A DNA stretch of 64,000 bases from Monoplex corrugatus (GCA_030674185.1 CM060308.1:41335357-41399356); one strand, 5' to 3'; shown: positions 52,991 to 64,000, counted from the first letter of the stretch. The notes: a model not told the origin generated them from the sequence alone. Numbers and translations: made by a program.

Positions 52991-53740
52991 TAGCCCAAAG
53001 TTCACACGGTAAATCGTGACAAGCGGGAAACAGGTTGTGCACCTCAAATGTAAGCCTATCGCAGTACCATAATTACTTGGGACAGATTTAGGAAATGGTG
53101 AGTTTGTAGGGAAGGGAGGGAGGCGACTTTGTCGCATGTAGCACAACAAGCCTGTGGGGACGTCCACATCCACAGAAACCTGAAGCCAACATTGACAGAG
53201 CATACAGGACTAGGAAGTGTCAACAGATCGTTAGGGAGCAAGAAGCCAGCCAACCCTTTCCAATCTCCTGAGGGAATCCGACTGTGATTGCAAGTAAACT
53301 CAAATGTCACTTTCGCACCTCTTGCAATAACAGCTGCTCATGGACCATTCACATAACAACTTTGATTTTTGGCCTGCGAGCGTTAAGTCCTTCATCTGCG
53401 TCATACACCTTATCTGCGAACGTCGACAGTCATCTATGCACCTGTGCTGAAGACGGTTAGAAAGAATCAACGTTCTTTGGATCGAGGAAGTTCGCTTGCA
53501 GCGGTGAGAAGTTCCATCTGTCTTTTCTGCTAGGGTGAGTTAGATCAGGTAAATAGCTCAGAGGCAGCGGTCATTAGGCTGTGGTCCATTTAGGGGCCGT
53601 ATTGTTCATACCTCAGGCTACCTCCATGCCACTTCCTGATTCCTTCTTTTCCGCCCATCTAAGTAGATGTAGTGATAAAGAAATGGACAAACATATACTA
53701 GAATGCATACACTGACGTACACGTGTGCGTGCGTGGGAGG
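52991..53740. other. Unassigned sequence
   Basis: No repeat family match and no supported exon. Two minus frames (53203-52967 and 53310-53056) overlap in different phases and show no domain. Confidence 0.35.
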
Positions 53741-53742
53741 AA

Positions 53743-53780
53743 GGGAGAGAGAGAGAGAGAGAGCGAACGAGCGAGCGAGC

Positions 53781-53861
<81 letters not shown>
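53743..53861. repeat. (GA)n microsatellite
   Basis: Long GA array with a short GCGA block (53762-53782). Confidence 0.96.
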
Positions 53862-53862
<1 letters not shown>

Positions 53863-54262
53863 TTTTACCTTAACACAGCTAGACTCCTCCAGTTGTAGAG
53901 CCCGAGATGGAACTAAAGAGTGTAACCATAACATCACCATCAAGCCACTCATCAGAAGGGTTCCCACACTTCAGCTCACTTTGTTGATAATGTTCAACAG
54001 TGCATGTTCTCTCATTCAATAGATGCACAGCCTAATATTCCACCTCATGACGATGCTAGTACACAATTCCATATTGATTTGAGCAGCGTCGTCTCCTCCC
54101 TCTCGCATAAAGACCACCACTAACGTTAGTCTAGGCCCCAAGAACCCTTCAGCTTCAGAGATTCAAAGAGCTCGATGTAAAACTCATCCAAATAAAGTGA
54201 AAACTACAAGCTGGAAATCCCGACAACAACAGCTGTGTTTAACAAGATTATGAGAGCATGAG
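53862..54262. other. Unassigned sequence
   Basis: No recognised feature. It forms the left flank of RTE-A copy 7. Confidence 0.35.
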
Positions 54263-54264
54263 AG

Positions 54265-54770
54265 CAGACGGCAGATGCACATCAGAAATAGCCAGCAGAA
54301 TCGGCCAAGCCAAAACAGCATTCAAGAAGATGAAAAGCATTCTTACCAACAAATGCCTATCAATTAACATCAGGAAGAGAGTTCTTGAATGTTATATAGA
54401 ACCGATAATGTTATACGGTTGTGAGGTGTAGACAGTCAACAAGCAAAGCCAAACAAGATTGAGGCAGCCGAGATGTGGTTTCTAAGAAGAATGTTGAGAG
54501 TTCCACAGACAACAAAGAAAACAAACGAGACAGTCTTGATGTAGGCAGACACAAGAAGATCAATCATAAGGAAGATTAGGAAAAGACAGACAACATTTAT
54601 AGGCCATTTTATGAGGGAAGGGGAATTGGAGCACCTGGTCACAGCAGGAAAGCTGGCGGGAAAGAGAGCACCAGGTAGACCCAGGGAAAAATATTGGACG
54701 GACTTGAAGAGTGGCTGAGGACAAAGAGGGTGGAAGATGTGCTTGCGGCAACAAGGGACAGATGCATATC
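54265..54770 (+). pseudogene. RTE-A LINE, internal-to-3' fragment (copy 7)
   Basis: cagacggcagatgcacatca, gccaaaacagcattcaagaa, caaatgcctatcaattaaca, then the words for RTTKKTNETV-type sequence and gaggaagg...gagcacctggtca as in intact copies. In-frame stops occur (gaggtgtagacag for the GCEAWT position, and gatgtaggcagac). It ends at aagggacagatgcatat without the last 60 bp or a (GAT)n tail, so the 3' end was lost by deletion. Confidence 0.85.
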
Positions 54771-55325
54771 GCCACAGAGTTTGAGAAAGTGTTGACACCT
54801 ACTGTGTGAACAACACGGCCAAAAGCATACTCTTGAATTACCTGATACTGGATTATGTGATCCTGTCAGCACATGGCACGTAGGTAGAATCAATCCTGTC
54901 TAAAATCAGGACAAACACAATGGAACACCAACAAGTGGCTTGCCAATAATGCTGGGTCTCCTCTGACGGGTGACGAGAATCTATGTACACACTCAACTCC
55001 GAGGAGAAGCCGGCAAAGGACGACAATCCCAGAATGATATATCACATAATGTATTTAGTTCATTCAGTTGACGTGTGTCGACCCCTTCACCTCCCCCCCC
55101 CCCCTGGTTTGTTCTTAGTGTTTCCTTTATTTCCTCCTTTCCCTTTGTTTGTACGTCTGTAGTTTGCTTTCTTTGAAAATAAAATATTAATACAACCACT
55201 AGCCGTAGCGTTATTTTATTGGTGTTGTTCATCTTGCTATTGTTAAGGCTTGACATGTATTTATTTTCATAGGTGTGCTTTAAAATGTACCGCTTGAATA
55301 TCCTGTCTTAAGGAAAAGTATAAAT
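54771..55325. other. Unassigned sequence
   Basis: C run at 55095-55104; no gene. Confidence 0.35.
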
Positions 55326-55327
55326 TA

Positions 55328-55384
55328 TATTATATATATATATACATATACATATACATATATACATACATATATTATATATAA

Positions 55385-55421
<37 letters not shown>

Positions 55422-55422
55422 G
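55328..55422. repeat. (TA)n-rich tract
   Basis: Imperfect TA/CATA array, about 95 bp. Confidence 0.94.
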
Positions 55423-55799
55423 TATTTATATTTGTTATTGATATGTGATTTTGTGTGTGTGTGTGTGTGTGTGTGCATGAAATGGATAAAGGAGTCACCA
55501 TCTAAACCCACAGAAAACACACACGCTTATACATGCACATGCAAAGGCATACATGCATGCACACAAAGCAATCATGTGTCTCTAAAGAAATACAAGTATA
55601 GTGATGCATGCATGGGGAAAAAACTCTCTGGAAACAAAGTAAGTGTAGTGCATATTACATATATTTATATGTACACATATATGATTTTGGATCTGGATTA
55701 TTTCTTTCTTCCTTTCCCATGGTAAGACTGACTTCTTTGCACTACGCCCAATCCATTGCCTTGTCTCTCACATTCATACGTTTTCCATTGACTCAATCA

Positions 55800-56210
55800 T
55801 CTATTTATCTATCTGTCTGTCTGTCTATCTATCTGTCTGTGTATCTGTCTGTCTATATGTCTATCTGTCTGTCTGTCTGTCTGTCTGTATGTATGTATGT
55901 ATGTGTGTATGTATGCATGTATGTATGTTTTATGTATGTATGTATGTATGTATGTATGTATGTATGTATGTATGTATGTGTGTATGCATGTATGCATGTA
56001 TGTGTGTGTATGTATGTAGTGTATGTATGTATGTATTATATATGTATTTATGTTGTATTATGTATGTATTATTATGTATTTATTATATGTATTTATGTAT
56101 GTATGTATGTATGTATGTATGTATGTATGTATGTATGTATGTATGTATGTTATGTATGTATGTATGTATTTGTATGTATGTAGTATGTATGTCTGTCTGT
56201 CTGCGTGTGA
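55800..56210. repeat. (ATCT)n/(CTGT)n then (GTAT)n array
   Basis: ATCT/CTGT block (55802-55890) followed by about 300 bp of GTAT with small variants. Met-Tyr-Val-Cys frames are artefacts. Confidence 0.96.
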
Positions 56211-56433
56211 ACTGGTGTCACAATAACTTTCTTCTGATTTCATATCGTGATATGTTGTCATTTTTGATAAAATATGTTTATACTGCATGGTGTATTGCCA
56301 CAAGCATCTGACTATATTTATATTGCATAAATGTCTTGACAAGCAACCCTCTTCCACTCCACACAATCTGTTTTTGCTGTTAAGAGCAAACACAATTCTT
56401 TCTTTGACATGGACTTGCTTGATTATACAAATT

Positions 56434-56530
56434 GATTCCTCCTCCTCCTCCTCATCATCATCATCACCGTCGGCGTCATCGTCGTCATCGTCGTCATTAT
56501 CATCATCATCGTCGTCGTTGTTGTTGATGT
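56434..56530. repeat. (CTC)n-(ATC)n-(GTC)n trinucleotide array
   Basis: CTC, ATC, GTC and GTT units over about 95 bp. Confidence 0.94.
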
Positions 56531-57325
56531 TCTTCTTGTGCTTGTTCTTATTATTATCATATGCTAGTTTCTCTTGCAGTTTTAAATCTGAGTCGTTATT
56601 TCGAGCCCAACAAACATCACAAACATTAGTTCGGTCATGCATCGCCTTTTTTTTTTTTTCTTTTCTTTTCTTTTTAACAAATATCGCGATAGTTTTCACA
56701 GTAACTTTGTTTACTACGTATTTTTCAGCTACTCAGAAACGTTCTTCAGTCTTCCTTTCCCTGTGACGATCGGATGAAACACAGTTTAACTACAATTTCT
56801 TTCCTCGAGACTTTAATTTAGCTAGCAACAAGTGCTTTCGTTTCTTTTCCACACTGAAAATCCTTGTACACTAAAAGTGCTTGAATCTTAAAAGCCGCAG
56901 CGGGCCTGTCCTAGTTAGTGTCACAAGAAAGGCGGAAAATCGCTTCTGGTTATTTAGGTAAAGTTCAATGTGAATTAGAATCAGTGGCACAGTTGGAGAG
57001 GTCAACGTCATTTAGGCAAGCGCTTATCGTCTGCAGTAAGAGTACCTTAAAACCTTAAGCCCTCTACAAGACATGTACGCCCGAGTTGGAAGAGTTACAA
57101 GGGAAAGGTAATTGTTGCCTCAAGTTATTTGTCAAAAGGTGATGTGTTCCTGATGCCTATCACGGCTAGAGACTGGGTGAAGAATCAACGCCACCAGCAG
57201 GCCTCTTCAAACATAGCGCTGCCAAACCTCACCGATGAATGAAGGTTATTTTCTCTGCTGGTTCTCTCTGTTCAGGCTCAGGGTCTGTATCGTGGTAATC
57301 TTCTATAGATGCTTTCTCCCCTCCC
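56531..57325. other. Unassigned sequence
   Basis: T-rich run at 56645-56675; the word cttcaaacatagcgctg at 57209 resembles the duplication at 42.57 kb. No gene. Confidence 0.4.
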
Positions 57326-57327
57326 CC

Positions 57328-57439
57328 AAACTCTCTCTCTCTCTCTTCATTCTGTGTGTGTGTGTGTCTCTCTCTCTGTGTGTGTGTTCTCTCTCTGTCT
57401 CTGTCTCTCTCTCTCCGTCTCTCTGTCTGTCTCTGTCTC

Positions 57440-57474
<35 letters not shown>

Positions 57475-57652
57475 GTCTCGTCTATGTCTCTCTGTGTCTC
57501 TTTGTCTCTGATTCTGTTTTTGTCTCTCCGTGTCTGTCTTTGCCTCTCTCTGTCTCTGTCTCTCTCTCTCTGTCTCTCTCTTGTCTCTGTCTCTGTCTAT
57601 CTCTATCTCTGTCTCTGTCTGTCTGTCTCCCTCTCTCTCTCTCTCTCTCCAT
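57328..57652. repeat. (CT)n/(GT)n/(CTGT)n field
   Basis: 325 bp of mixed CT, TCTG and GT repeats. Confidence 0.95.
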
Positions 57653-57819
57653 GAAATAAGGAGTGTATGGAATCGGAAATCTCTGTTTCCCTTATCTCAT
57701 TCTCTCCTACATCTGCACTTGCCTCTTACCTGCCTTTGTTCCCAAATGAGATTTGAAACGAAATAGATATTTCCTGACGCTAAAGAACAGATCTTTGCTA
57801 GAGTTACACGTGAATCCAG

Positions 57820-57934
57820 TTTCTTGCAGGAAGCTGGTGGACAGGGTGATGGAGTTAAAGTGTTGTTTTTGCTTTGCTAACAAGGTTGACAATGCAGGAT
57901 GCTGGTGGACAGGCTGCGGGAATCAAAGGGTTAA
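57820..57934. mobile_element. TTAA MITE, right part (copy M7)
   Basis: Starts inside the inner palindrome (ttcttgcaggaagctggtgg), continues through the gctttgctaacaaggttgac spacer and ends gcgggaatcaaagggttaa (TTAA 57931-57934). The left half is missing. Confidence 0.8.
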
Positions 57935-58104
57935 AAAGGCCTGACCTGTTTCTAAAGTCATAGTGACTTATTATAAGAGGTCGACATTCCCGATTTCATT
58001 TCTGTATGTTGACAATTTCAGGGCTTACTACTCGTTTTTGAGGGGGCGGGGATGGCGGGGCTAAAACTTTTCAAAAACTGAGACTGTCCCGCGTTGATAT
58101 GGGC

Positions 58105-58345
58105 GAGAGAAAACATTAAATCGGATCCAAAACAAGTGCGACTGCCCGCGCCCAAGCAAACAGGAACCAGAAGAACAAGCAAATCAAAGCAAGCGCGTAT
58201 TCAACACAACAAGACAAGACAAGCGCAAATTTTCGGCCAACCGGCCTTTGTCAAGCGCGAATGCACGGTCACAAACAGACCACAAACACCAAACAACGGA
58301 TAATAAAAAGAGGACTAAAAACTTCCCTGTCACCTCGTCCAGTGG
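58105..58345 (-). mobile_element. Family D repeat, copy D4
   Basis: Minus strand carries the family order; on plus it appears as caagcaaacaggaaccagaa, caagcgcgtattcaacacaa, caagacaagcgcaaattttc, ggccaaccggcctttgtcaa and aaaaacttccctgtc. The core is a GGCCAACCGGCC near-palindrome. It shares the arm word caagcaaacaggaaccagaa with copy D5. Confidence 0.72.
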
Positions 58346-58590
58346 ATAAAAAGGGACTTGGATTATTTGTATTAAATCGGATGTTCACCGGCCAGACTCC
58401 CAACTTTGATGTTTTCGGCTTTAACAAGGGACCAGAGGGTTTTTTTGTATAGAATGATCGGGGTTGTCTGGTCGAGCGAATCAAACATTTTGTCACTTCG
58501 AATTCTCCATATTTGTGTTAACCCCGGCACGCAGTCGCAATCCAGAAAAATGATAATATTGATGACGATAATGATGATAATCTTAATGAA
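58346..58590. other. Unassigned sequence
   Basis: No gene supported; the 412-codon plus frame that starts here owes its length to the ACT array that follows. Confidence 0.4.
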
Positions 58591-58594
58591 AATG

Positions 58595-58772
58595 ATCATA
58601 TTACTACTACTACTTTACTCTTTCTCCTCCTCCTCCTACTATACTACTGCTGTTACTATACTACTACTACTATTACTATGCTACTACTGCTATTACTATA
58701 CTACGACTACCACCACTGCTACTATACACTACTACTACTACTATACTTCTACTACTACTACTACTACATGTA

Positions 58773-58805
<33 letters not shown>

Positions 58806-58838
58806 ACCACCACCATACTACTACTACTACTACTACTA

Positions 58839-58907
<69 letters not shown>

Positions 58908-59116
58908 ACTATACTACTAGCTACTACACACCACTTCTACGCTACTGCTACTATTACACCCTCCCACCGCCACCACCACCACTACTACTACGACTGTTAC
59001 TACTGCTGCTGCTGCTACAACAAGAACAAGAACAACTACTACTACGACTACTAGTACTACTACTACTACAACTGCTGCTACTACTACTACTACTACTACT
59101 ACTATTACTAACTACT
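58595..59116. repeat. (ACT)n trinucleotide field
   Basis: About 520 bp dominated by CTA/ACT with CCT, CCA, GCT and AAG/CAA interruptions. Purest part 58840-58908. Confidence 0.96.
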
Positions 59117-59365
59117 TGCACAGTATCTCGTCAAACAAGAGCCTTAAAAGCCTTTCACAAAAACATTAGTGACAAAGGCAGATACATATACAACAAATAC
59201 ATGTCAACTCCTACTGCAAAAACGAAACAGACAAACTGTAAGACATACAATTTTAAGAAAGCAAGTAAATATGACTTTATGATAAAATATCTACTTCACG
59301 TGTCAATTGGTCATATAAAGGCGACAGAGAAAAGTAGACAAGCTATGAATACATTTCTCTGTCTC
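59117..59365. other. Unassigned sequence
   Basis: No feature recognised. Confidence 0.35.
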
Positions 59366-59612
59366 TTACATACACACACACACAGACACAGACACACAGA
59401 CACACAGACACACAGACACGCAGACACAGACAACACACACAACACTCACACACAAACTACACACACCACACACACACAAAAAACACATACACACAAAAAC
59501 ACACACACACACACACACAAACATACACTTATACACACACGCACACTCAACCACACACAAACACACGCACCCACACACCACACACAGACACAGACACACA
59601 CGCCATGGCACC
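59366..59612. repeat. Degenerate (AC)n and (ACAG)n
   Basis: About 245 bp of AC/ACAG with many interruptions. Confidence 0.94.
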
Positions 59613-59754
59613 TGCGTGGGTGCGCGCACCTTCACACCTCCTAAGAAATACAAACATATATGCCTGAACATACGCATAAATATACACTTTCAAACACTTA
59701 CTCATTTAATTAAACAAGACAAAGACACAGACAGACAAACACTATCACTCACAA

Positions 59755-59875
59755 ACACACGCACACACACACACTTTACACACATATACACACAAATACA
59801 GACACACGCACGCACGCACGCACGCACGCACGCACACACGGAGTAACACACTACACACGCACACACACACACACA

Positions 59876-59933
<58 letters not shown>

Positions 59934-59934
59934 C
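59755..59934. repeat. (AC)n and (CGCA)n
   Basis: Degenerate AC, six CGCA units (59807-59835), then nearly pure AC to 59933. Confidence 0.95.
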
Positions 59935-60262
59935 TCACAGCTGAAAAAGATGACTCTCTTATACGTGTGGTTTTTCTATGCATTTCTTTTTGTACGGCAT
60001 AGCCCTTGTGACTGTCACTTGTGTTTTGCTTCATGAGCGAATAAAGCCGGAGGACCGTGGCCAAAAGGTATTCCTACATCACCTGTGTGTGTGTGTAAAG
60101 TTGACGGCAGAACTATAAAACTGTCCGCACTGTCTCTGGGATGACCCTGTATGTGTCTTTCCAACACTTTATGGTGTGAACAGAGTGCACTTTCTCCCTG
60201 TCTCTCTGTCTTTACACAAGTCTTTGCCTCCGCCTCCGCTTCTGTTTCTCTGTCTCCTTTAT
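59935..60262. other. Unassigned sequence
   Basis: No feature recognised. Confidence 0.35.
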
Positions 60263-60264
60263 GA

Positions 60265-60345
60265 TGCACTGATCGCCGTGGTCTAGTTGTAAGCACACAG
60301 GTTGACGACTTGAAGGTTGCTGGTTCGAATCCTAGTCAGTCAGTA
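60265..60345 (+). mobile_element. SINE B tRNA-like head
   Basis: gatcgccgtggtctagttgt aagcacac (A-box region) and gaaggttgctggttcgaatc ctagtcag (B-box region) match the SINE B head at 8645-8715. The body that follows differs, so it is a head-only fragment or another subfamily. Confidence 0.7.
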
Positions 60346-60534
60346 TCGTTATTAAATGTTTGCCCCTGACTACCTTCTCTCTAGAGTGGAATGTGTTGTG
60401 GGCTCTTTTGAGAAAGCAGGGATTACTCCGTTGTGTCAATTCAGAACTCACAACTCATAACACAATTATTTGCCATAAGAATCCATTATAAGGATATTAG
60501 ATACAGTCGTCTTGAAATAGGAAATCCAACACAA

Positions 60535-60815
60535 GAGCAACTGCCCGAGTTCAAGCAAACAGGAACCAGAAAAAAACACGAAAATTGAAAAGGATTAAAA
60601 TGGCATCCATTTTAGGCCTTTTCTCCCATTGGACGAAGCAGCAGGGAAGTTTTAGTCTTTGTCTCCTGATTTTTGTATTTGGTGTTTATTCGTTTGTGAT
60701 CTTACGTTTACGCTTGACAAAGGCCAGTTGGCCGAACATTTGCGCCTGTCTTGTCTGTTTGTATTAAATTCGCGTTCTGATTCTATTTTCGTGTTTTTTT
60801 TCTGGTTCTTGTTGA
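60535..60815 (+). mobile_element. Family D repeat, copy D5 with inverted ends
   Basis: Left arm aggaaccagaaaaaaacacg aaaatt (60558-60586) is the inverse of right arm attttcgtgttttttttctg gttctt (60787-60814), so the element has about 27-bp inverted ends. Between them: agcagggaagttttagtctt, ttgacaaaggccagttggcc gaacatttg, cctgtcttgtctgtttgta and attcgcgttctgattct. The inverted ends suggest a MITE, but no target duplication is clear. Confidence 0.7.
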
Positions 60816-60819
60816 AACA

Positions 60820-61068
60820 AGTTTACATAGAAGTCATTGGTTTCAGCAGTTATAATATGTCATCCATTCTGCCGATGCGTTTTTGAAGGTGTTGCTCAAT
60901 TTTCCTGGCCAACACCGGAAGTGTTTATATCTCTCAAACCCGATTGACGTCAGGATACATTACTATGACAGGAAGCGTGGATTACAGCCGTGTTATACCA
61001 CTCAGTCCACAATGGAACTCGACAGTGTCATCAAACCGCTCGTATCATCCCATCATTATCGATCACCA
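60820..61068. other. Unassigned sequence
   Basis: No supported gene; a frame beginning at 60883 continues into RTE-A copy 8 by chance. Confidence 0.35.
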
Positions 61069-61080
61069 CAGCATCCTGAA

Positions 61081-61557
61081 AACAAATGCCTATCAGTTAA
61101 CATCAGGAAGAGAGTTCTTGAATTTTATATAGAACCGACACTGTTGTACGGTTGTGAGGCGTGGACAGTCAGCATGCAAAGTCAGAACAAAACTGAGGCA
61201 ACTGAAATATGGTTTCTTTCTAAGAAGAATGTTGAGAGTTCCATGGACAGCAAAGAAAACAAACGAGACAGCCTTGAAGGAGGCAGACACGAGGAGATCA
61301 TTAATAAAGAAGATTAGGAAAAGACAAGCAACATTTGTAGGACATATTATGAGGAAAGGGGAATTAGAACACCTGGTCACAACAGGAGAGCCGGAGGGAA
61401 AGAGAACATCAGGTAGACCCAGAGAGAAAATGCTGGACGGACTTGCAGAGTGGCTGAGGACAGAGAGGGTGGAGATGTAATTGCAGTGACAGAAGATAGA
61501 TTCGTGTGGGGTGCCATGATCACCAACGCCATGCGGCAGGTCATATGATGATGATGA
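61081..61557 (+). pseudogene. RTE-A LINE, 3' fragment (copy 8)
   Basis: Plus strand: NKCLSVNIRKRVLEFYI, LLYGCEAWTVSMQSQ, then after a one- or two-base change RRMLRVPWTAKKTNETALKE, RQATFVGHIMRKGELEHLVT, GKRTSGRPREKMLDGLAEWL. A frameshift lies near 61215 and another near 61470. It has the intact junction missing in copies 2 and 4. A short GATGATGATGA tail ends it. A perfect 12-bp duplication CAGCATCCTGAA flanks it (61069-61080, 61558-61569). Confidence 0.93.
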
Positions 61558-61719
61558 CAGCATCCTGAACAGTTCCTTACATTCTGTGGTCCTTCACGTC
61601 CTGCTTGTCACGGTGACTTCATTTTCGGTTTCTTCTCCCGCTTCCATGTCTGGCTTAACTTCACTTCAACGTGTTTGATGCTGGTCATTCATGGGCGTTG
61701 TTGTTAGTGGGATGTTGTA

Positions 61720-61835
61720 GTGCTCTCTCTCTCTCTCTCTCTCTGTGTCGTGTGTGTCTGTGTGTGTGTGTGTTGTGTGTCTTTCTCTCTCTCTCTGCCT
61801 CCTTCTCTCTGTTTCTCTCTCTCTCTCTCTCTTCC
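61720..61835. repeat. (CT)n-(GT)n-(CT)n
   Basis: Three adjoining dinucleotide tracts. Confidence 0.93.
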
Positions 61836-62165
61836 TTTTTCAGATGAGATGTTCATTCTACCACTGTCGTTAGCTGGTTTAATTGTGGTGTTCTGAGTAC
61901 GTTGGGTCAGTACAGACGATACTGAACTTCGTCAATGCAGTCTTCTATGGTGGGTGGCCTTGTGGGTGACCTCACAGCTGCTGGAGATTGACTCCTGTGG
62001 ATTAAGTGGCACTAGCACTGTAGGTGAAGGCATTCGAGTTTTGTGGTGTGTTGAAGAGTCGACAGGACCGACCTCTGAACTAAAGCAGAATAAAGAACAG
62101 GGACTAAAATTGTATGTATCATCAGAAAGTCTCCATTCATCCGTTTATCTCGTCAGCGCTTAGAT
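61836..62165. other. Unassigned sequence, maybe part of a retroposon 3' region
   Basis: It ends in the retroposon-type terminus at 62166-62235; upstream sequence may belong to that element but cannot be matched within the window. Confidence 0.3.
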
Positions 62166-62235
62166 TTGATTTTATCAAGATTTTGCGCTATATAAATAAA
62201 ATATATTATTATTATTATTATTATTATTATTATCT
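62166..62235 (+). mobile_element. LINE/SINE 3' terminus with (ATT)n tail
   Basis: gattttatcaagattttgcg ctatataaataaaat followed by ten ATT units. The gcgctatataaataaa word closely resembles gcgctatatcaaataaa near the end of the L2-like LINE (24427-24444). Confidence 0.6.
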
Positions 62236-63050
62236 CACCCTTATCCCTCCTTTGGCTGTGTCACTATTTCTGTCTGTCCTGTGTCTCCATCTGTGTCTCT
62301 GTCTCTCTCTGTCTGTCTCCTGTCCCCCCCTCCCACTCTCTCTCTCTGTATGCCTGAGTGTGTGTGTGTGTTCGGGCACCAGGACGAGGGATGTTGCTAC
62401 GTTCTTATATCTGTGGTTCTTAAAGTACTGCAGTGTCTGTATGTTTTTAAATGGTATTTTATTAACGAAAAAAAAAAAAAAAAAGGGGGGGGGGGAGTGT
62501 GTTAAAACCAGGAGAAATGAGGAATGTAACACTCTTCTCTCTCTCCTCCCGACGCCCAGTTAAGTGTAGAAGAGGGGAGGTGGGGGTGGGGGGGGGGTGC
62601 GGGGTGGGGAGTATTACCGTCTTGATATGAGGTCACTTAGTACGGAAGGACAGGAACTCAGAGGAAATTGGAGATCTTCGAAAACACCTCCTAGTGCTAA
62701 AGCTCTTCGCTTTTCGACTGTAACCGGAAAATTGACAAAAAGACGAGGAGAAGACATCCACGCGAGCAGTAGCCTACATTATCCTCACGTTTTTCTACAG
62801 TCATTCCTGACGAGCATAGTCACACCAGAGACATGAAAAGAGAGACTGGTTTTTAAAAGTACTTTTTAACCCTTTCCAATTTTATACAGTTGTGTGTGTA
62901 AATATTTGTTACGAGGATTTTTTTCTTCTGGTTATATCTTACTTTAAATTTAATGATGGATAGTTTTTCTGTGCTATGACATCTTAGTGTTATTTTCTTT
63001 AAGCGCAAAATCATGATTGAATTATGTTTTAAGTTTTATACTAGGTAAAA
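62236..63050. other. Unassigned sequence with CT tract and A/G runs
   Basis: CT/CTGT-rich 62260-62350, A and G runs at 62468-62493, G-rich 62575-62610. A 79-codon plus frame (62597-62836) is unsupported. Confidence 0.35.
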
Positions 63051-63127
<77 letters not shown>

Positions 63128-63188
63128 GTGTGTGTGTGTGTGTGTGTATGTGTGTGTGTGTGTGTTGTTGTGTGTGTGTATGTATGTA

Positions 63189-63279
<91 letters not shown>
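63051..63279. repeat. (GT)n, longest in the window
   Basis: Two long pure GT blocks divided by GTTGTT and GTAT units, about 230 bp in all. Confidence 0.97.
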
Positions 63280-63542
63280 CTTTGTGTTTGTGTGTTTCGT
63301 TATTTCGTTATTTCTTTTAACGTCTATTCACATATGTGCTTTTAGACGGGGAAAAAAAAGTGCGTAAGGAATCAATGAATCTATGTAATCATGAAGGCAT
63401 TGTATCAGTTAAGGTAACAATTAATGTAACATCAAACAAATTAACGAACAAAAGAAAAACAATCAGAACATTATATCAGTCAAGCTTCATCGGATTTCTC
63501 GGAGCTGTGTGGGAGTTACAGGTATAAAACAATTGGGCTGAA

Positions 63543-64000
63543 TCAAAGGAAACGACCTACAGGACTGTGCAGTAAACGTCTAGCAATGTGTAAATACAGA
63601 GTGAAATCAGTATGTTTCTGTTTTAAGTTTGTAAATGACGCAGGGAAATAAGGTCGCATTCGCTGACAACACAAAAGGTGATCAACTGTTATAAAATCAC
63701 CACAGATACATTTGATGGTTTTACTAAATTTAGTTCGAAGTGAATTGAGAGTTAATCTGTAAGCTAAAATTATCTCTTGTCTTGTAAAACCCTGGTAATT
63801 TACCGAGAAGGGGCGAAGGTTACATTGCGCTTTTACTTTGTTTTCTAATGTAGCATTCATTTCATGTTCAGAGAGTGGTAAATCAAGTTTAGTACTGCCA
63901 GCCCTATTCATTGCTGCATTTTTTGCTATTCTGTCGACCCGATCGTTAAAAAGGATACCACAGTGTGATGGGATCCAACAAAAAGTAACCTTTTGTGTGT
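63543..64000 (-). pseudogene. RNase H-bearing LINE, C-terminal part, open at window end
   Basis: Minus strand, running in from beyond 64000 without a stop to 63543 (about 152 codons). It opens with KVTFCWIPSHCGILFNDRVD RIAKNAA, the closing motif of RNase H (WIPSHCGI..N..VD..AK.A, with the His and Asp positions kept). It then shows LRTKFSKTIKCICGDFITVD HLLCC, the usual Cys-His segment after RNase H in I/Jockey-group LINEs. No stop or frameshift is seen, so this part is better preserved than the other LINE pieces. Whether the full element is intact cannot be told from the window. The region 63285-63542 is likely its 3' UTR. Confidence 0.85.

Noticed and set aside
58406..59644. 412-codon plus frame
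   Set aside because: Its length comes from the ACT array and an AC array; no domain, no conserved non-repeat core.

Overview
This window looks like a piece of a repeat-rich invertebrate nuclear genome. I infer a mollusc, most likely a gastropod, from the mix of RTE-type and L2-like LINEs, tRNA-derived SINEs, microsatellites and a SINE body type that I recall from snail genomes; that last point is memory, not a search. There is no bacterial-style gene organisation. I found no confident host protein-coding gene and no convincing functional tRNA or rRNA gene. One possible host exon (27942-28106) is proposed with low confidence. Nearly every long open frame is a translated microsatellite or minisatellite.

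What can be supported is a dense, nested set of transposable elements. (1) RTE-A: eight 5'-truncated copies of one RTE-type LINE, each with a (GAT)n-type 3' tail unless its 3' end is lost; the longest (40661-41675) keeps the reverse-transcriptase YADD motif, and several have clear target-site duplications (TSDs). (2) RTE-B tail (47474-47747), RTE-type endonuclease remnants near 32.2 and 48.8 kb, an L2-like LINE (23520-24468), and two LINE ends with RNase H-associated C-termini (36303-36970 and 63543-64000). (3) Family E: five full-length retroposons of about 530-610 bp, each flanked by a 7-13 bp duplication, whose 3' tail matches that of the LINE at 36.3 kb. (4) SINE A, SINE B and SINE C, all tRNA-derived, plus tandem tRNA-Ile-like modules. 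(5) A TTAA-flanked nested palindromic MITE, resembling piggyBac MITEs, with about eight copies; three are 193-194 bp. (6) Family D, which contains a GGCCAGTTGGCC palindrome. (7) A three-copy repeat that carries an AC microsatellite inside it.

Layout: 0-2.9 kb microsatellites and one MITE; 2.9-7 kb two family E copies, an RTE-A tail and a cluster of three SINE A copies; 7-12 kb microsatellites, SINE B and a third family E; 12.2-13.6 kb an unassigned low-repeat stretch; 13.7-15.1 kb a trinucleotide cluster; 16-18.2 kb AC/CT tracts; 18.5-25.1 kb two minisatellites, two SINE C copies split by an RTE-A and an L2 insertion; 25-31 kb family E twice, SINE A, a tRNA-like array and AC/ATAC arrays; 31-34.6 kb paired AC-bearing repeats and endonuclease remnant; 34.6-36.3 kb AT-rich and unassigned; 36.3-38.2 kb LINE, MITEs and tRNA-like array nested together; 38-50 kb microsatellites, three RTE-A/B copies and SINE A; 50-53 kb MITE, SINE B, tRNA-like modules, RTE-A and SINE A; 53.7-64 kb microsatellites, two RTE-A copies, family D pair, and the RNase H LINE running off the window end.

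The most notable outcome is the insertion history that can be read directly: MITE into SINE A (with an empty-site comparison), MITE into a LINE reading frame, MITE into a tRNA-like unit, family E into a tRNA-like unit, RTE-A into a tRNA-like unit, RTE-B into SINE A, RTE-A into SINE C, and L2 into a minisatellite that seems to have grown out of the SINE C body. All family names here are local labels of mine.
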